Below are positions 7,960 to 18,210 of a stretch of 64,000 bases of DNA, piece by piece. The stretch is from an uncultured Psychroserpens sp. Lineage in GTDB: Bacteria; Bacteroidota; Bacteroidia; Flavobacteriales; Flavobacteriaceae. The position numbers were made by a program, and so were the translations under genes. The notes under the pieces are model-generated. The model searched no databases. It saw only the letters and a list, made by a program, of their open reading frames with translations, and was not told the origin of the DNA. How positions within the stretch are numbered: the stretch's first letter is position 1; each line of letters begins with the position of its first letter. The stretch lies in the NCBI GenBank assembly GCA_947489585.1, contig CANLEE010000012.1, forward strand, positions 91,708 through 155,707. Reading direction: 5' to 3'.

Positions 7960-10464
7960 ATGAAAACAGCTAAACGATTACTAAGTGTATTTACATTTCT
8001 ATTATGTGTGCAATTCACAATTGCACAAAATCAAAATGTAGATATTGATCTAATTTCCTCTTATGAGGATTACACCGAAATGGATAGAGAATTGGTATAT
8101 GCGCATCTAAATAAATCGATTTATATCAAAGGTGAATCTATTGGTTTGAACGCCTATGTGCTAGATAAATACACAAAAAAATTAGCCACCCAAGCTGCTA
8201 ATTTATATTGTACCATTTCTAACAATGAAGGTGAGATTATTGAAAGCAAATTGTTTATGATTAATAATGGTACAGCTGTCGGTGATTTTGAAATTGACGA
8301 TGAATATACTACAGGGGATTATACCGTAAAAGTTTACACCAATTGGATGCGTAATTTTAATGAGCAAAACCTTTTTGTTGAAACCATAAAAATTATAGAT
8401 CCAGAAGCAGAACAGCAAATAATTTCCAAAACTGACATCACAAAAGTTGACGCTCAATTTCTACCCGAAGGCGGTCATTTTTTGTATGATGTAGAGAATA
8501 CGGTAGGCGTAGTGATTAAAAGTGACCAAGGACTCGGACTTCCAAACATAGAAGGAGAGATTGTAGACCAAAATGATGTTGTGGTTACTAATTTCAAAGT
8601 GAATCAATTTGGTATAGGTAAATGTCTATTAACTCCAAAAACGGGTTATACTTATAAAGCAAAGTTTAACTATTTGACTACAGAGCATACCATCAATATT
8701 GAACATATAAAAGCAGAAGGTATTGTAATGAGTTTAACGACCTTGAAGGATAAAATAGCATTAAAAGTAAAGACAAATACGTCAACTTTTGAGACCATTA
8801 ACCAGCATATTTATAAACTAGCGATTCACAATGGACAAGATTTAAAGGAAATTAGTTTTAAATTTGGAACTACTACTGAGGTGGTGAAAGTTATAGCAAA
8901 TCAAGATTTGTATAAAGGGATAAATATTTTTACCATATTTGACGCTAACAATAATCCGCTTTTAGAACGATTACATTTTAATTTTAACGGTGTTAATTTT
9001 CAAACTTCAGGAGAGGCAACTACTGCTATAAACAACGATTCGATATCGATTGTTTTGCCATATAAATTGAATGATGTCAACGCAATAAATAATTTTAGTG
9101 TTTCAGTATTGCCAAATGGTACAAATTCATTTCTTCATCAAAATATTGCTTCATATGCCTTGTTGCAACCCTATGTGAAAAGTTATATTGAACAGGCTAA
9201 CTATTATTTTACAGCGATTACCCCTAAGAAGCAATTTGAATTGGATAATTTACTAATTACTCAAGCTTGGAGTAGTTATGATTGGAATACCATATTTAAT
9301 AATCCACCAGAATACGATTACGACTATGAAAATGGCATAAGCTACACTCTCAATTCACAGGATAAAGGAGACAAACAATTGATGATTTATCCTAGTTTGA
9401 ATCATTCCACAACGCTAATAAGTTTAACTAAAGATAATGCATCCTATACAGCAACTAACTTTTTTCCAACAAACGATGAGGTTGTGGTTATACGAAATAT
9501 AACTAGTGATGGCTCAACAAAACCAAATCTTTATTTGCAATTTGATCCATTCACTATTCCAGAGATAACAAGTGATTTTAAACCATTAGCTATAAATGCG
9601 TTTAATTCGGAATTTTTGAATATGGATGCATCAATTAACAATGCATTTAAAAACATAGAAGCACTTGATGAGATAATCATTAATAATAAAAAAGGTTATA
9701 CCGAAATAGAAAAACTGCAGAATAGAAGTTTAGGAAAAGTAGAAGCCATTGACGAAGTATTAATAAAACGCTATAGAACTGTAGTGCGATACCTTAGAGA
9801 TAGAGGGTTTACTATAGCCAATGCACCTGGAGGAAAATTTGAAGTATACAATAACCAACGAATTAGTTTTAGAAACAATGCGGTTGAAGGTGCAAGGGTT
9901 GTGAACTCTAATGAGATAGATGAATATGAAGATCCTAATGCTGCTAGTATTTATTCGCAACCACTTCTAGAACATCACGAAGGCGATAGAATTTACCAAC
10001 AAGATACCAGTACCATACCTGTAGTTTATATCGACGGAATTATCTTTCAGCAAAATTTAGAGATATTACAAACATTAAACTTAGAAGACATTGAATATAT
10101 TGAGGTTAATAAATCTGGAGTTGGAGGAGGAATGCGAGCAGGAGGCGCAGGTTTAATAAGGATTAAAACAAAGCCTAATTCTAGAGTTAAAGTTGAAAAT
10201 AAAGAACTAAATGCCACGTATGAAGTGCCATTAAAATTTTCAGTATCAAAAAAGTTTTATATCCCGAGATATACCTCTTATGATAGCGATTTTTTTCAAC
10301 AATTCGGTGTTATAGATTGGTTGCCTAATTTAAAAGCAGATAATGAAGGTAATGTGAAGTTTAATATATGTAATAATGGATTAACAGACCTTAAACTATT
10401 CATTGAAGGTATTTCTAATGATGGCACATTTATTTCCGAAGTCAAAGAATTAAACTTAAATTGA
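7960..10464 (+). CDS. Exported macroglobulin-like / TonB-plug protein, paralogue 3 of 5
   Basis: 834 residues, the longest paralogue. The signal peptide ends in TIAQ. MG2-like opening (HLNKSIYIKGESIGLNAYVL), FLPEGGH unit, LITQAWSSYDW and C-terminal plug (VVYIDGI near residue 685, IEYIEVNKSGVGGGMRAGG, then IRIKT) are all present. Before the plug strand it carries a longer insert, rich in Asp, Glu, Asn and Tyr, than paralogues 1 and 2. Its N-terminus is nearly the same as that of paralogue 4, and it groups with paralogues 4 and 5. No barrel follows the plug. Confidence 0.82.
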   Translation: MKTAKRLLSVFTFLLCVQFTIAQNQNVDIDLISSYEDYTEMDRELVYAHLNKSIYIKGESIGLNAYVLDKYTKKLATQAANLYCTISNNEGEIIESKLFMINNGTAVGDFEIDDEYTTGDYTVKVYTNWMRNFNEQNLFVETIKIIDPEAEQQIISKTDITKVDAQFLPEGGHFLYDVENTVGVVIKSDQGLGLPNIEGEIVDQNDVVVTNFKVNQFGIGKCLLTPKTGYTYKAKFNYLTTEHTINIEHIKAEGIVMSLTTLKDKIALKVKTNTSTFETINQHIYKLAIHNGQDLKEISFKFGTTTEVVKVIANQDLYKGINIFTIFDANNNPLLERLHFNFNGVNFQTSGEATTAINNDSISIVLPYKLNDVNAINNFSVSVLPNGTNSFLHQNIASYALLQPYVKSYIEQANYYFTAITPKKQFELDNLLITQAWSSYDWNTIFNNPPEYDYDYENGISYTLNSQDKGDKQLMIYPSLNHSTTLISLTKDNASYTATNFFPTNDEVVVIRNITSDGSTKPNLYLQFDPFTIPEITSDFKPLAINAFNSEFLNMDASINNAFKNIEALDEIIINNKKGYTEIEKLQNRSLGKVEAIDEVLIKRYRTVVRYLRDRGFTIANAPGGKFEVYNNQRISFRNNAVEGARVVNSNEIDEYEDPNAASIYSQPLLEHHEGDRIYQQDTSTIPVVYIDGIIFQQNLEILQTLNLEDIEYIEVNKSGVGGGMRAGGAGLIRIKTKPNSRVKVENKELNATYEVPLKFSVSKKFYIPRYTSYDSDFFQQFGVIDWLPNLKADNEGNVKFNICNNGLTDLKLFIEGISNDGTFISEVKELNLN

Positions 10465-10466
10465 TT

Positions 10467-12920
10467 ATGAAAACAGCTAAACAATTACTAAATGTTTTTG
10501 CATTTTTATTATGTGTACAATTCACAATTGCTCAAGATCAAAATGCAGATATTGATCTTATTCCTTCGTATGAAGATTACACCGAAATGGATAGAGAGCT
10601 GGTTTACGCGCATCTCAACAAGTCAATTTATATCAAAGGAGAGTCTATTGGGTTTAAAGCTTATGTATTAGATAAATACACAAAAAGACTAGCTACCCAA
10701 GCAGCTAACTTGTATTGTGTCATTTCTGATGCTACAGGAAAGATTATTGAAAATAAATTGCTTATAATCAATAATGGTACTGCAATAGGTGATTTTGAAA
10801 TTGGAGACACTTACACGTCAGGATATTACACAATCAAGATATATACAAATTGGATGCGAAACTTTAATGAGCAAAATTTATTTGTTGAAAACATTAGAAT
10901 TATAGATCCAGAAATTGAGAAACAAATGACTTCTGAGGTTGATGTAAAAAAAGTGGATGCACAATTTTTACCAGAAGGAGGTCATTCAGTATCAGGTGTA
11001 GAAAATACTATAGGTGTCATCATTAAAAATGATAGAGGGCTTGGGCTTCCAGATATTGAAGGCGAAATCGTTGATCAAGACGGTATGGTCATAACCAATT
11101 TTAAAGTGAATCAATTTGGAATCGGAAAGTGTTTATTAACGCCTAAAAAGGAAAATAGTTATACAGCAAAGTTTACTCATGACGACACAGATTATACAGT
11201 TGCTATTAAAGATATTAATTCTAAAGGTATTGTAATGAGTTTAAATGCTTTAAGAGACAAGATTGCTTTAACGGTGAGAACTAATGAATCAACCTTATCT
11301 AGTATTAAAGATACATTTTATAAGCTTGCGATACATAATGGAGAAGAGTTGAAAGAAATTGTATTTAAGTTTGGTGAGCAAACCGAAATAGTGAGACTTA
11401 TCTCAAGACAAGATTTGTTTAGCGGATTAAATATCTTTACCATATTTGATGCTAAAAATAATCCATTACTAGAGCGTTTGTACTTTAATTATGACAACGT
11501 AAATTTTCAAAACTCTGAAGAAGAAAGTGTTAGTATAGCTAATGACTCAGTGGCTATTGTTTTGCCTTATAAAATTGATAGCGAAGCTGTTTTAAATAGT
11601 TTCAGTGTATCGGTTTTACCAAGTGATACCAATTCATTTCACCATCATAATATTGCATCTCAAATACTTTTACAGCCGTATTTAAAAGGTTATGTTGAAC
11701 AAGCGCAGTATTATTTTAAAGACATCACGCCAAAGAAACAGTTTGAATTGGATAAGCTTTTAATTACTCAAGGATGGAGTAGTTATGATTGGAGTACCAT
11801 ATTTAATGATCCTCCAGAATATGATTTTGATTATGAAAATGGCATAAGTTATACCTTCAATTCATCAGATAAGAAAGACAAACAATTGATGATTTATCCG
11901 ACTCTAAATCATCCTATGAAGTTGGTCACACTCTCCAAGGAAAATAGTTCTTACACTTCTGCTGGGTTGTTCCCAATAGATGACGAATCTGTTAGAATAC
12001 GAGAAATTAATGAAGAAGGAAAAGTGTCTAAACCAAATTTGTATTTGCAGTTTGATCCTATTAAAATTCCAGAAATAGAAAGTAGTTTGAAGCCATTGGT
12101 TATTAATGTATCAGATTCTAAATCAAAAGAAATGGATCTGTCAATTGCGACAACATTTAGAAATATTCAGAAACTTGATGAGGTGGTTATCAATAAGAAA
12201 AAGGAATATACTGAAATTGAAAAACTCAATAATAGAAGTATCGGAACTGTAGAAGAAATGGATGAAACTATGGTTAAACGCTATAGAACACTTGATCGTT
12301 ATTTAAGAGATAAAGGTTTTTTTGTACAAATGGGAAATAATAACAACACAGGAGATTTTGTGATATTGAATAATTCTATTAATAGTTTTAGAGCCCGTTT
12401 TGTTGAAGATACAAGCTTAGCTGGAGCAGGTTTCGCGCCTGAAACTGCTCAAGAGGCTAGCTCTATTCCAATTGTATATCTAAACGATATTATTTTACAT
12501 CAAAACCTTAATTTATTGCAAAATATGTCTCTCGAGGATATTGAATGGATAGAAGTCAATAAAACAGGTGTCGGAGGAGGTATGCGAGCTGGTGGTGCAG
12601 GATTAATTAGGATAAAAACAAGGTCTGTATTTAGACCAAAAATTAATACCGAAGATGTGTACTCCACTTATGATATTCCTTTGAATTTCTCAGTTGCAAA
12701 AAAATTCTATATCCCAATATATTCATCATATGAGACTGATTTTTTTAAGGAGTTTGGCGTAATCGATTGGATCCCTGATTTAAATCTAAATGAGCAAGGA
12801 CAACTTGAATTTAAAATAGCTAATAAGAAGATAAAAAGCATTAAGATATTTGTTGAAGGTATCATCAATAATAGCACATTTGTTTCTGAAGAAAAAGAAC
12901 TAAAAATAGACCAATTATGA
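10467..12920 (+). CDS. Exported macroglobulin-like / TonB-plug protein, paralogue 4 of 5
   Basis: I choose the ATG at 10467 (817 residues), which gives MKTAKQLLNV and a clean signal peptide like that of paralogue 3; a TTG at 10461 would overlap the previous gene and add only two residues. Domain order is as in the others: MG2-like start, FLPEGGH, LITQGWSSYDW, then IVYLNDI near residue 665, IEWIEVNKTGVGGGMRAGG and IRIKT. The segment before the plug strand is again unique to this copy. It starts 2 bases after the stop of paralogue 3; its own stop overlaps the next start (ATGA). Confidence 0.82.
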   Translation: MKTAKQLLNVFAFLLCVQFTIAQDQNADIDLIPSYEDYTEMDRELVYAHLNKSIYIKGESIGFKAYVLDKYTKRLATQAANLYCVISDATGKIIENKLLIINNGTAIGDFEIGDTYTSGYYTIKIYTNWMRNFNEQNLFVENIRIIDPEIEKQMTSEVDVKKVDAQFLPEGGHSVSGVENTIGVIIKNDRGLGLPDIEGEIVDQDGMVITNFKVNQFGIGKCLLTPKKENSYTAKFTHDDTDYTVAIKDINSKGIVMSLNALRDKIALTVRTNESTLSSIKDTFYKLAIHNGEELKEIVFKFGEQTEIVRLISRQDLFSGLNIFTIFDAKNNPLLERLYFNYDNVNFQNSEEESVSIANDSVAIVLPYKIDSEAVLNSFSVSVLPSDTNSFHHHNIASQILLQPYLKGYVEQAQYYFKDITPKKQFELDKLLITQGWSSYDWSTIFNDPPEYDFDYENGISYTFNSSDKKDKQLMIYPTLNHPMKLVTLSKENSSYTSAGLFPIDDESVRIREINEEGKVSKPNLYLQFDPIKIPEIESSLKPLVINVSDSKSKEMDLSIATTFRNIQKLDEVVINKKKEYTEIEKLNNRSIGTVEEMDETMVKRYRTLDRYLRDKGFFVQMGNNNNTGDFVILNNSINSFRARFVEDTSLAGAGFAPETAQEASSIPIVYLNDIILHQNLNLLQNMSLEDIEWIEVNKTGVGGGMRAGGAGLIRIKTRSVFRPKINTEDVYSTYDIPLNFSVAKKFYIPIYSSYETDFFKEFGVIDWIPDLNLNEQGQLEFKIANKKIKSIKIFVEGIINNSTFVSEEKELKIDQL

Positions 12921-15394
12921 ATAAGACAATACTAATACTTAGCATATTTATATTATTATGTTTTCAATTGATAACTGCGCAAAATCAAAATGCCGATGCC
13001 GATTTAATATCCTCGTATGAGGATTACACTGAAATGGATAGAGAGTTGGTTTACGCACATCTCAATAAATCAATTTATATCAAAGGCGAAACTATAGGTG
13101 TGAAAGCCTATATTTTAGATAAGTATACCCAAGCTTTAGCTAATCAGGCAGCTAATTTATATTGCAGTATTTCTGATGATAATGGTAAGATTATAGAAAG
13201 CAAGCTGTTTATGGTTAACAATGGAACAGCAGTTGGAGATTTCGATATTGGTGATTCTTATACTTCAGGTTCTTATACGATAAAACTATATACCAATTGG
13301 ATGCGAAATTTTGACGAGCAAAATATGTTTGTTGAAACCATAAGAATTATAGACCCAGAAGTTGAAAAACAAATGACATTTGAAACAGGCGCGAAAAATG
13401 TTGATGCTCAATTTTTACCAGAAGGAGGACATTTGTTGTCTGATGTAGAGAATACAGTAGGCATCATTATTAAAAATGAGAAAGGACTAGGACTTCCATT
13501 GATTGAAGGTGAAATTATAGATCAAGACGGAATAGCGGTTACAAATTTTAAAGTAAATCAATATGGTATAGGTAAATGTTTGTTAACACCCAAAGTTGGT
13601 CAGAACTATAACGCAAAGTTTAAGTATGATGATACCGAATATAACGTTGATATTAAAGATGTAAAAGCTGAAGGGATTACAGTTAGTTTAGCGTCTTTAA
13701 GAGATAAAGTGGCGTTGACAATAAAGACAAATGCATCAACATTAAAAAGCATCAATCAAAAGCTATACAAATTAGCCATACATAATGGTCAAGATTTAAA
13801 GGAAATTGATTTTAAGTTTGGTGAAAGAACAGAAGTTCTTAAGGTTATTGCAAATCAAGATTTGTTCAGTGGTATAAATATCTTTACCATATTTGATGCG
13901 CGTAACAATCCATTAGTGGAGCGATTATATTTTAATCATGAAGGTGTAAATATGCAAGCTTCTATCGAGCAAGTAGCTACAGTAAATAATGATTCTGTAA
14001 CGATTTCATTACCATATAAAGTAGAAAACGTAAATGCTATAAATAACTTTAGTGTATCAGTATTACCTAGTGGAACTAATACATTCCATCATCAAAATAT
14101 TGCGTCTTATGCGCTCTTACAGCCTTATTTAAAGGGTTATGTTGAACAAGCAAACTATTATTTTACAGACATTACACCAAAAAAACAATTTGAATTAGAC
14201 AATCTATTGATTACTCAAGGATGGAGTAGTTATGATTGGAATGCGATATTTAATAATCCACCAGAATATAACTTCGATTATGAAAATGGAATAAGTTACA
14301 CACTTAATTCACCAGAAAAAGGGGATAAACAATTGATGATTTATCCAAGTTTGAATCATTCAACACAGCTCATCAGCTTAACTAAAGATAATGCATCTTA
14401 CACTGCTGCAGGCTTATTTCCTGTTGAAGATGAATCGATAAGAATACGAGAGATTGGCTCAGGTAAAAATGCAAAACCAAATCTGTATATTCAGTTTGAC
14501 CCAATTAAAATTCCTGAAGTTAAATCTCATATTGAACCATTAATTATTGCTAAATTAATTCATGAAGCACCTTATGTTGACTTATCTACGGCTAATATTT
14601 TGAAGAAAGTTGAAAAGCTGGATGAAGTTATAATTAATAAGAAAAAAGGCTATACTGAAATAGAAAAAATTAAAAATAGAAGTCTTGGTAATGTGGAAGC
14701 AATTGATGAGGCGCTAGTGAAACGTTATCGAACTTTGGTGCGCTATCTCAGAGATAAAGGATGGACTGTTGCTGATGCTCCTGGAGGGAAGTTTGAAATT
14801 TATAATAATCAAATGTCAGGGCTTAGAAACCGTGCTGTTGTTGTTGATAAAATTACATTTGAAACTACAAATGAAGATATACCTGTAGGCGGATTTACAA
14901 CTCCAGAAGCAGATGATCATCTCCTTTTAGCACAGAATGCGCAAACCATGCCTATTGTCTATTTAGATGGTATTGTTTTGCACGAAGACTTGTCAATGTT
15001 GCGAGACTTAACCTTAGATCAAATTGAATGGGTAGAAGTCAATAAATCTGGAGTTGGAGGAGGCATGCGTTCTGGAGCTGCAGGATTGATACGAATAAAA
15101 ACGAGACCTTCAAGTAATGTTAAATTTAATCCAGATACCAATTACGGAACCTATCAAATACCGTTGAAGTTTTCAGTTGCAAAAAAGTTTTATATTCCTG
15201 AATATGTATCATATGATAGTGAGTTTTTTAATAGATTTGGAGTTATCGATTGGTTTCCTAATCTTAAGCTCAATGAAACAGGAAGTTTAGAATTTAAAGT
15301 GTCAAATAAACAATTAAAAGAATTTAAAATTATTGTTGAAGGTGTCGTCAATAACGGATTTGTTTCTGAGGCAAAAACTATTAAATTGAATTAA
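12917..15394 (+). CDS. Exported macroglobulin-like / TonB-plug protein, paralogue 5 of 5
   Basis: 825 residues, with a hydrophobic signal peptide ending in ITAQ. The start overlaps the stop of paralogue 4 by four bases (ATGA), a typical coupling arrangement. MG2-like opening, FLPEGGH, LITQGWSSYDW and the plug (IVYLDGI near residue 678, IEWVEVNKSGVGGGMRSG, IRIKT) are present. The pre-plug insert is long and acidic, as in paralogue 3 but with a different sequence. Four bases separate it from the carboxypeptidase-regulatory-domain gene. Confidence 0.82.
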   Translation: MNKTILILSIFILLCFQLITAQNQNADADLISSYEDYTEMDRELVYAHLNKSIYIKGETIGVKAYILDKYTQALANQAANLYCSISDDNGKIIESKLFMVNNGTAVGDFDIGDSYTSGSYTIKLYTNWMRNFDEQNMFVETIRIIDPEVEKQMTFETGAKNVDAQFLPEGGHLLSDVENTVGIIIKNEKGLGLPLIEGEIIDQDGIAVTNFKVNQYGIGKCLLTPKVGQNYNAKFKYDDTEYNVDIKDVKAEGITVSLASLRDKVALTIKTNASTLKSINQKLYKLAIHNGQDLKEIDFKFGERTEVLKVIANQDLFSGINIFTIFDARNNPLVERLYFNHEGVNMQASIEQVATVNNDSVTISLPYKVENVNAINNFSVSVLPSGTNTFHHQNIASYALLQPYLKGYVEQANYYFTDITPKKQFELDNLLITQGWSSYDWNAIFNNPPEYNFDYENGISYTLNSPEKGDKQLMIYPSLNHSTQLISLTKDNASYTAAGLFPVEDESIRIREIGSGKNAKPNLYIQFDPIKIPEVKSHIEPLIIAKLIHEAPYVDLSTANILKKVEKLDEVIINKKKGYTEIEKIKNRSLGNVEAIDEALVKRYRTLVRYLRDKGWTVADAPGGKFEIYNNQMSGLRNRAVVVDKITFETTNEDIPVGGFTTPEADDHLLLAQNAQTMPIVYLDGIVLHEDLSMLRDLTLDQIEWVEVNKSGVGGGMRSGAAGLIRIKTRPSSNVKFNPDTNYGTYQIPLKFSVAKKFYIPEYVSYDSEFFNRFGVIDWFPNLKLNETGSLEFKVSNKQLKEFKIIVEGVVNNGFVSEAKTIKLN

Positions 15395-15398
15395 ACTT

Positions 15399-16973
15399 AT
15401 GCGAAAAATAATAACAACGATTTGTTGCGTGCTTATTTCTGTTATTGCAACTAATGCAATTGCGCAAAATGTATCTTCAGAAAATGTCGACAAAGAAATA
15501 TTTTGTCAGGTTATAGATCTGTCAGATAAATTGCCAGTTGTATTTGCTACTGTAAGTATAAAAGATAAAAATAATGGTGTTATTGCTGATGCTGATGGAT
15601 ATTTTAGGTTGCCCTATAAATACAAAACGCAAAATGATGTACTAATTATTTCGTCAATTGGTTATGAATCAAAAACAATTGAGGCAAATAGTTTATTAGA
15701 TAATGGCCCAAATGTGATCTATTTAAAGCCAAAAATTGAAGCCTTAAGTGCAGTCACCATTACTACTAAGAAAGGTCAAACCAAAAAGGAATATGAAAAT
15801 GTAAGAGAGATTGTTGGAAAAGCTATAAGTAAAATGAGAGCTAATTTCCCAACAAAGCCACATTCGTATATTGGGTATTATAGAGATTATCAATTATTAC
15901 AAAACAAGTATTTTAATTTGAATGAAGGTATTATTGAGGTTTTTGATGAAGGCTTTCATACTAATAAAATGCTGTTTAAAAACAACCAATCGTCCTTGTA
16001 TAAATTCAAGCAGAATTCAAAATTTCCAAAAGATACGCTACTTACACAAGAGTATGATAATCAAAAATATAAATATATTAAAGACGCAACAATATCCTCT
16101 ATTGGTGGTAATGAATTAAGTATATTAACTGTTCACAATGCTATTCGTAATTATGAATATCATAGCTTTTCTTTTGTACATACTTTAAAAGAAGATTTTT
16201 TAAATAATCATGAATTTAGAATAGCACAAAAATTATATTTAGATGATACATTGCTATATGAGATTAAGTTTTTTGCAATCGAAGATGTTACTGGTGTAAA
16301 AAACACTGCTGATGGAACTATTTATATTGCTGCAGACAATTATGCAATTCATAAACTCGAATGTTTTGGTTATAAAGTTGGAGATCCAGATCCCTTTTTC
16401 TCGGTAAAGATTGAATATAAACCAAAAGGAGACCGCATGTATCTCAATTACATTTCATTCAACAATAAATTTAAAGTAAAAAGTAGAGACGACTTTCAAA
16501 TTGATGATGTGTCGTTTGACCAAGGTGAAAATGCATTTTTTGTAAGATTTAATAATACTGTAGATAAGAGAACAATTGCTAACAGTAAAAATTTCAGATT
16601 TATCTATAAGCGAAAAAAACTTAAAGTGAATTCTGTCACTTTAGAGGATAGTAAAACGGTGAAAATTAGTTTGATAAATGGTGCAATTCCTTCTGGTAGT
16701 CCAATAACCGAAGAAAGCATGAAAGACCTCACTTATAAAATTAAAAAAGTTACTGATATCACAGGAAGAGGTCTAAACAAGAAAACATTTATTAGAGTAA
16801 ATCAGTTTAGAGAATTGTTTGTACAAGAAGTATTTCAAAATAAAACCTTACCTGACAATTTATATTTTGTGAATAAATCTGAAAAGTTAAGTGAATCACT
16901 AATTAATAAAGATAAACTCAAAAACATATCAGATTATTGGGTCAATTCGCCATTAAAGGCAACAAAGAATTAG
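15399..16973 (+). CDS. Exported protein with N-terminal carboxypeptidase-regulatory-like (CarboxypepD_reg) domain
   Basis: 524 residues with a signal peptide ending in AIAQ. Residues about 35-115 form a CarboxypepD_reg-like beta-sandwich (FATVSIKDKNNGVIADADGYF, then IISSIGYES and IYLKP), the module that also opens SusC-type TonB receptors. The rest has the shape of a large Bacteroidota family of unknown role (start HSYIGYYRDY, many beta-strand-like segments) with no visible catalytic motif. As last gene of the operon it brings the domain that precedes the plug in classical SusC proteins, while the five genes before it bring plug-like domains; a joint envelope role is an inference. It converges on the next gene with 7 bases between the stops. 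Confidence 0.7.
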   Translation: MRKIITTICCVLISVIATNAIAQNVSSENVDKEIFCQVIDLSDKLPVVFATVSIKDKNNGVIADADGYFRLPYKYKTQNDVLIISSIGYESKTIEANSLLDNGPNVIYLKPKIEALSAVTITTKKGQTKKEYENVREIVGKAISKMRANFPTKPHSYIGYYRDYQLLQNKYFNLNEGIIEVFDEGFHTNKMLFKNNQSSLYKFKQNSKFPKDTLLTQEYDNQKYKYIKDATISSIGGNELSILTVHNAIRNYEYHSFSFVHTLKEDFLNNHEFRIAQKLYLDDTLLYEIKFFAIEDVTGVKNTADGTIYIAADNYAIHKLECFGYKVGDPDPFFSVKIEYKPKGDRMYLNYISFNNKFKVKSRDDFQIDDVSFDQGENAFFVRFNNTVDKRTIANSKNFRFIYKRKKLKVNSVTLEDSKTVKISLINGAIPSGSPITEESMKDLTYKIKKVTDITGRGLNKKTFIRVNQFRELFVQEVFQNKTLPDNLYFVNKSEKLSESLINKDKLKNISDYWVNSPLKATKN

Positions 16974-16980
16974 GCACGAG

Positions 16981-18135
16981 TTAATCACCATGCTCATCTA
17001 AGTAAATTTCCTTTTGTATGTAATACTTATGTAGTTGACGACCAACTTCAGCTAAAAAAGGAATACCGATAGATTCATATTCGTAAACATCATCATTGAA
17101 AATACCATTTTTATTGACATGTAGTGTTGCTGTGACTATAAATGAAATGCCATACTTATGATCTTCAATAAGAGCACAATCTGTTAAGTAACCATAAGCA
17201 TAACCAACTTTATTTGAAATACTAATATGTTCTGGGATGCGTTCTGTTGTATCACCATACATAAAGAATTTCACATAGCCATCATAATAATTTTTCTCAT
17301 CAAAACCAGCATATCTTGGAACAATTTGCATGATTTCGAGTAAAAACTTTTGATCCTCACTATCTAGTATAAATTGTTTCTCAAATTCAAACGCTTCAGG
17401 AAATTGAATGCGTGTCATCATTTCATGCAAAGTCGAAATAGGGAGATAGTTTCTCTTAGAAAAATCCATAGGAGTATTCACTAAATGTCCATCTTTATAA
17501 AACCCTTTTCCTTTATTTAATTTGTTAAGCGGATATGTTTTTATTTCAGAATCTATCATATAAGGCAATTTATAAAATGTCGAATCTTCTCTTCGGAATA
17601 TCACCTGTTTTGTTTTCGAATTCATAGCATCATTACTTTCTAAACGATGTGAAATTCGTGCTGGTTGAAGTCCTTTTTCTCTCAACTTCGCATTGATATA
17701 ATCACGACCTAAAAACTCATACAAGCGATTATAAGACACATTACCGCTCACTGCAAATATGTCTTTTATATCGTCTCTAATTGTTGAATATACCGAATCA
17801 CCTTCAACCAAATATGGTGTTTTACTTGTGATACCTTCAGTCGCATTAACTTTTTCTAAGGCCAATACTGCAATTGGAAATTTAACTGAACTCGCTGGAT
17901 AGAAATAATTGTTGTCATTGACTTGAAAACCATATGTAGATGAACTCAAGTTGTTATCTGTCCATAGCAGAACTTCAGATACTTTGATTTGCACCTCGTG
18001 CGCTTCTAAATTATCCATAACAGTTGCAATGGCTGGATGATCTGAATCTAGGATAGCATCCAAAGGGTTCTCTATAAATTGTTTTTTGCAACTCGATAAT
18101 AAAAGCAAAACAACAAATAGCATTAAGTATCTCAT
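16981..18135 (-). CDS. Serine hydrolase lipoprotein of the class A beta-lactamase/transpeptidase fold
   Basis: 384 residues. A lipoprotein signal ends at C16 (LLLSSCKK), so it is probably membrane anchored. Beta-lactamase-fold motifs are visible: SxxK at S82-K85 (ASSVKFP), an SxN element at S130-N132 (SGNVSYN) and a KTG-like NKVGYAYG further on. These suit an active-site serine enzyme of the Beta-lactamase2 family. I cannot place the class A general-base glutamate, so beta-lactam hydrolysis should not be assumed; a peptidoglycan or other ester/amide hydrolase is as likely. A TATCTTTA promoter box lies just upstream. Confidence 0.72.
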   Translation of the reverse strand: MRYLMLFVVLLLLSSCKKQFIENPLDAILDSDHPAIATVMDNLEAHEVQIKVSEVLLWTDNNLSSSTYGFQVNDNNYFYPASSVKFPIAVLALEKVNATEGITSKTPYLVEGDSVYSTIRDDIKDIFAVSGNVSYNRLYEFLGRDYINAKLREKGLQPARISHRLESNDAMNSKTKQVIFRREDSTFYKLPYMIDSEIKTYPLNKLNKGKGFYKDGHLVNTPMDFSKRNYLPISTLHEMMTRIQFPEAFEFEKQFILDSEDQKFLLEIMQIVPRYAGFDEKNYYDGYVKFFMYGDTTERIPEHISISNKVGYAYGYLTDCALIEDHKYGISFIVTATLHVNKNGIFNDDVYEYESIGIPFLAEVGRQLHKYYIQKEIYLDEHGD

Positions 18136-18141
18136 AATATA

Positions 18142-18149
18142 TAAAGATA
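18142..18149 (-). promoter_or_regulatory. Possible -7 box of the serine hydrolase gene
   Basis: On the minus strand this reads TATCTTTA, seven of eight matches to the Bacteroidota -7 consensus TAnnTTTG, ending 6 bases before the start codon. It abuts the A/T tract of the upstream terminator. No convincing -33 TTG was identified. Confidence 0.3.
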
Positions 18150-18176
18150 AAAAAAACGCAAGATGTATATCTTACG
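18149..18176 (-). terminator. Intrinsic terminator after the acyltransferase gene
   Basis: On the minus strand an 8-bp stem (CGTAAGAT with ATCTTGCG, one G-U pair, loop ATAC) is followed by an eight-base T run. It lies about 35 bases after the acyltransferase stop and separates that gene from the serine hydrolase gene. Confidence 0.7.
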
Positions 18177-18210
18177 CTTTTTAAAATCTTAATAAGGTTT
18201 TGTTATTTTT

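Noticed and set aside
10461..10466. TTG at 10461 as start of paralogue 4
   Set aside because: It overlaps the paralogue 3 stop, and ATG at 10467 gives the same N-terminus as paralogue 3 (MKTAK).
3185..15394. Calling the five paralogues TonB-dependent receptors
   Set aside because: They have a plug-like motif but only about 100 residues after it, so no transmembrane barrel can follow.
16981..18135. A beta-lactamase resistance gene
   Set aside because: SxxK and SxN motifs fit the fold, but the general-base glutamate could not be placed, so the activity is unsupported.
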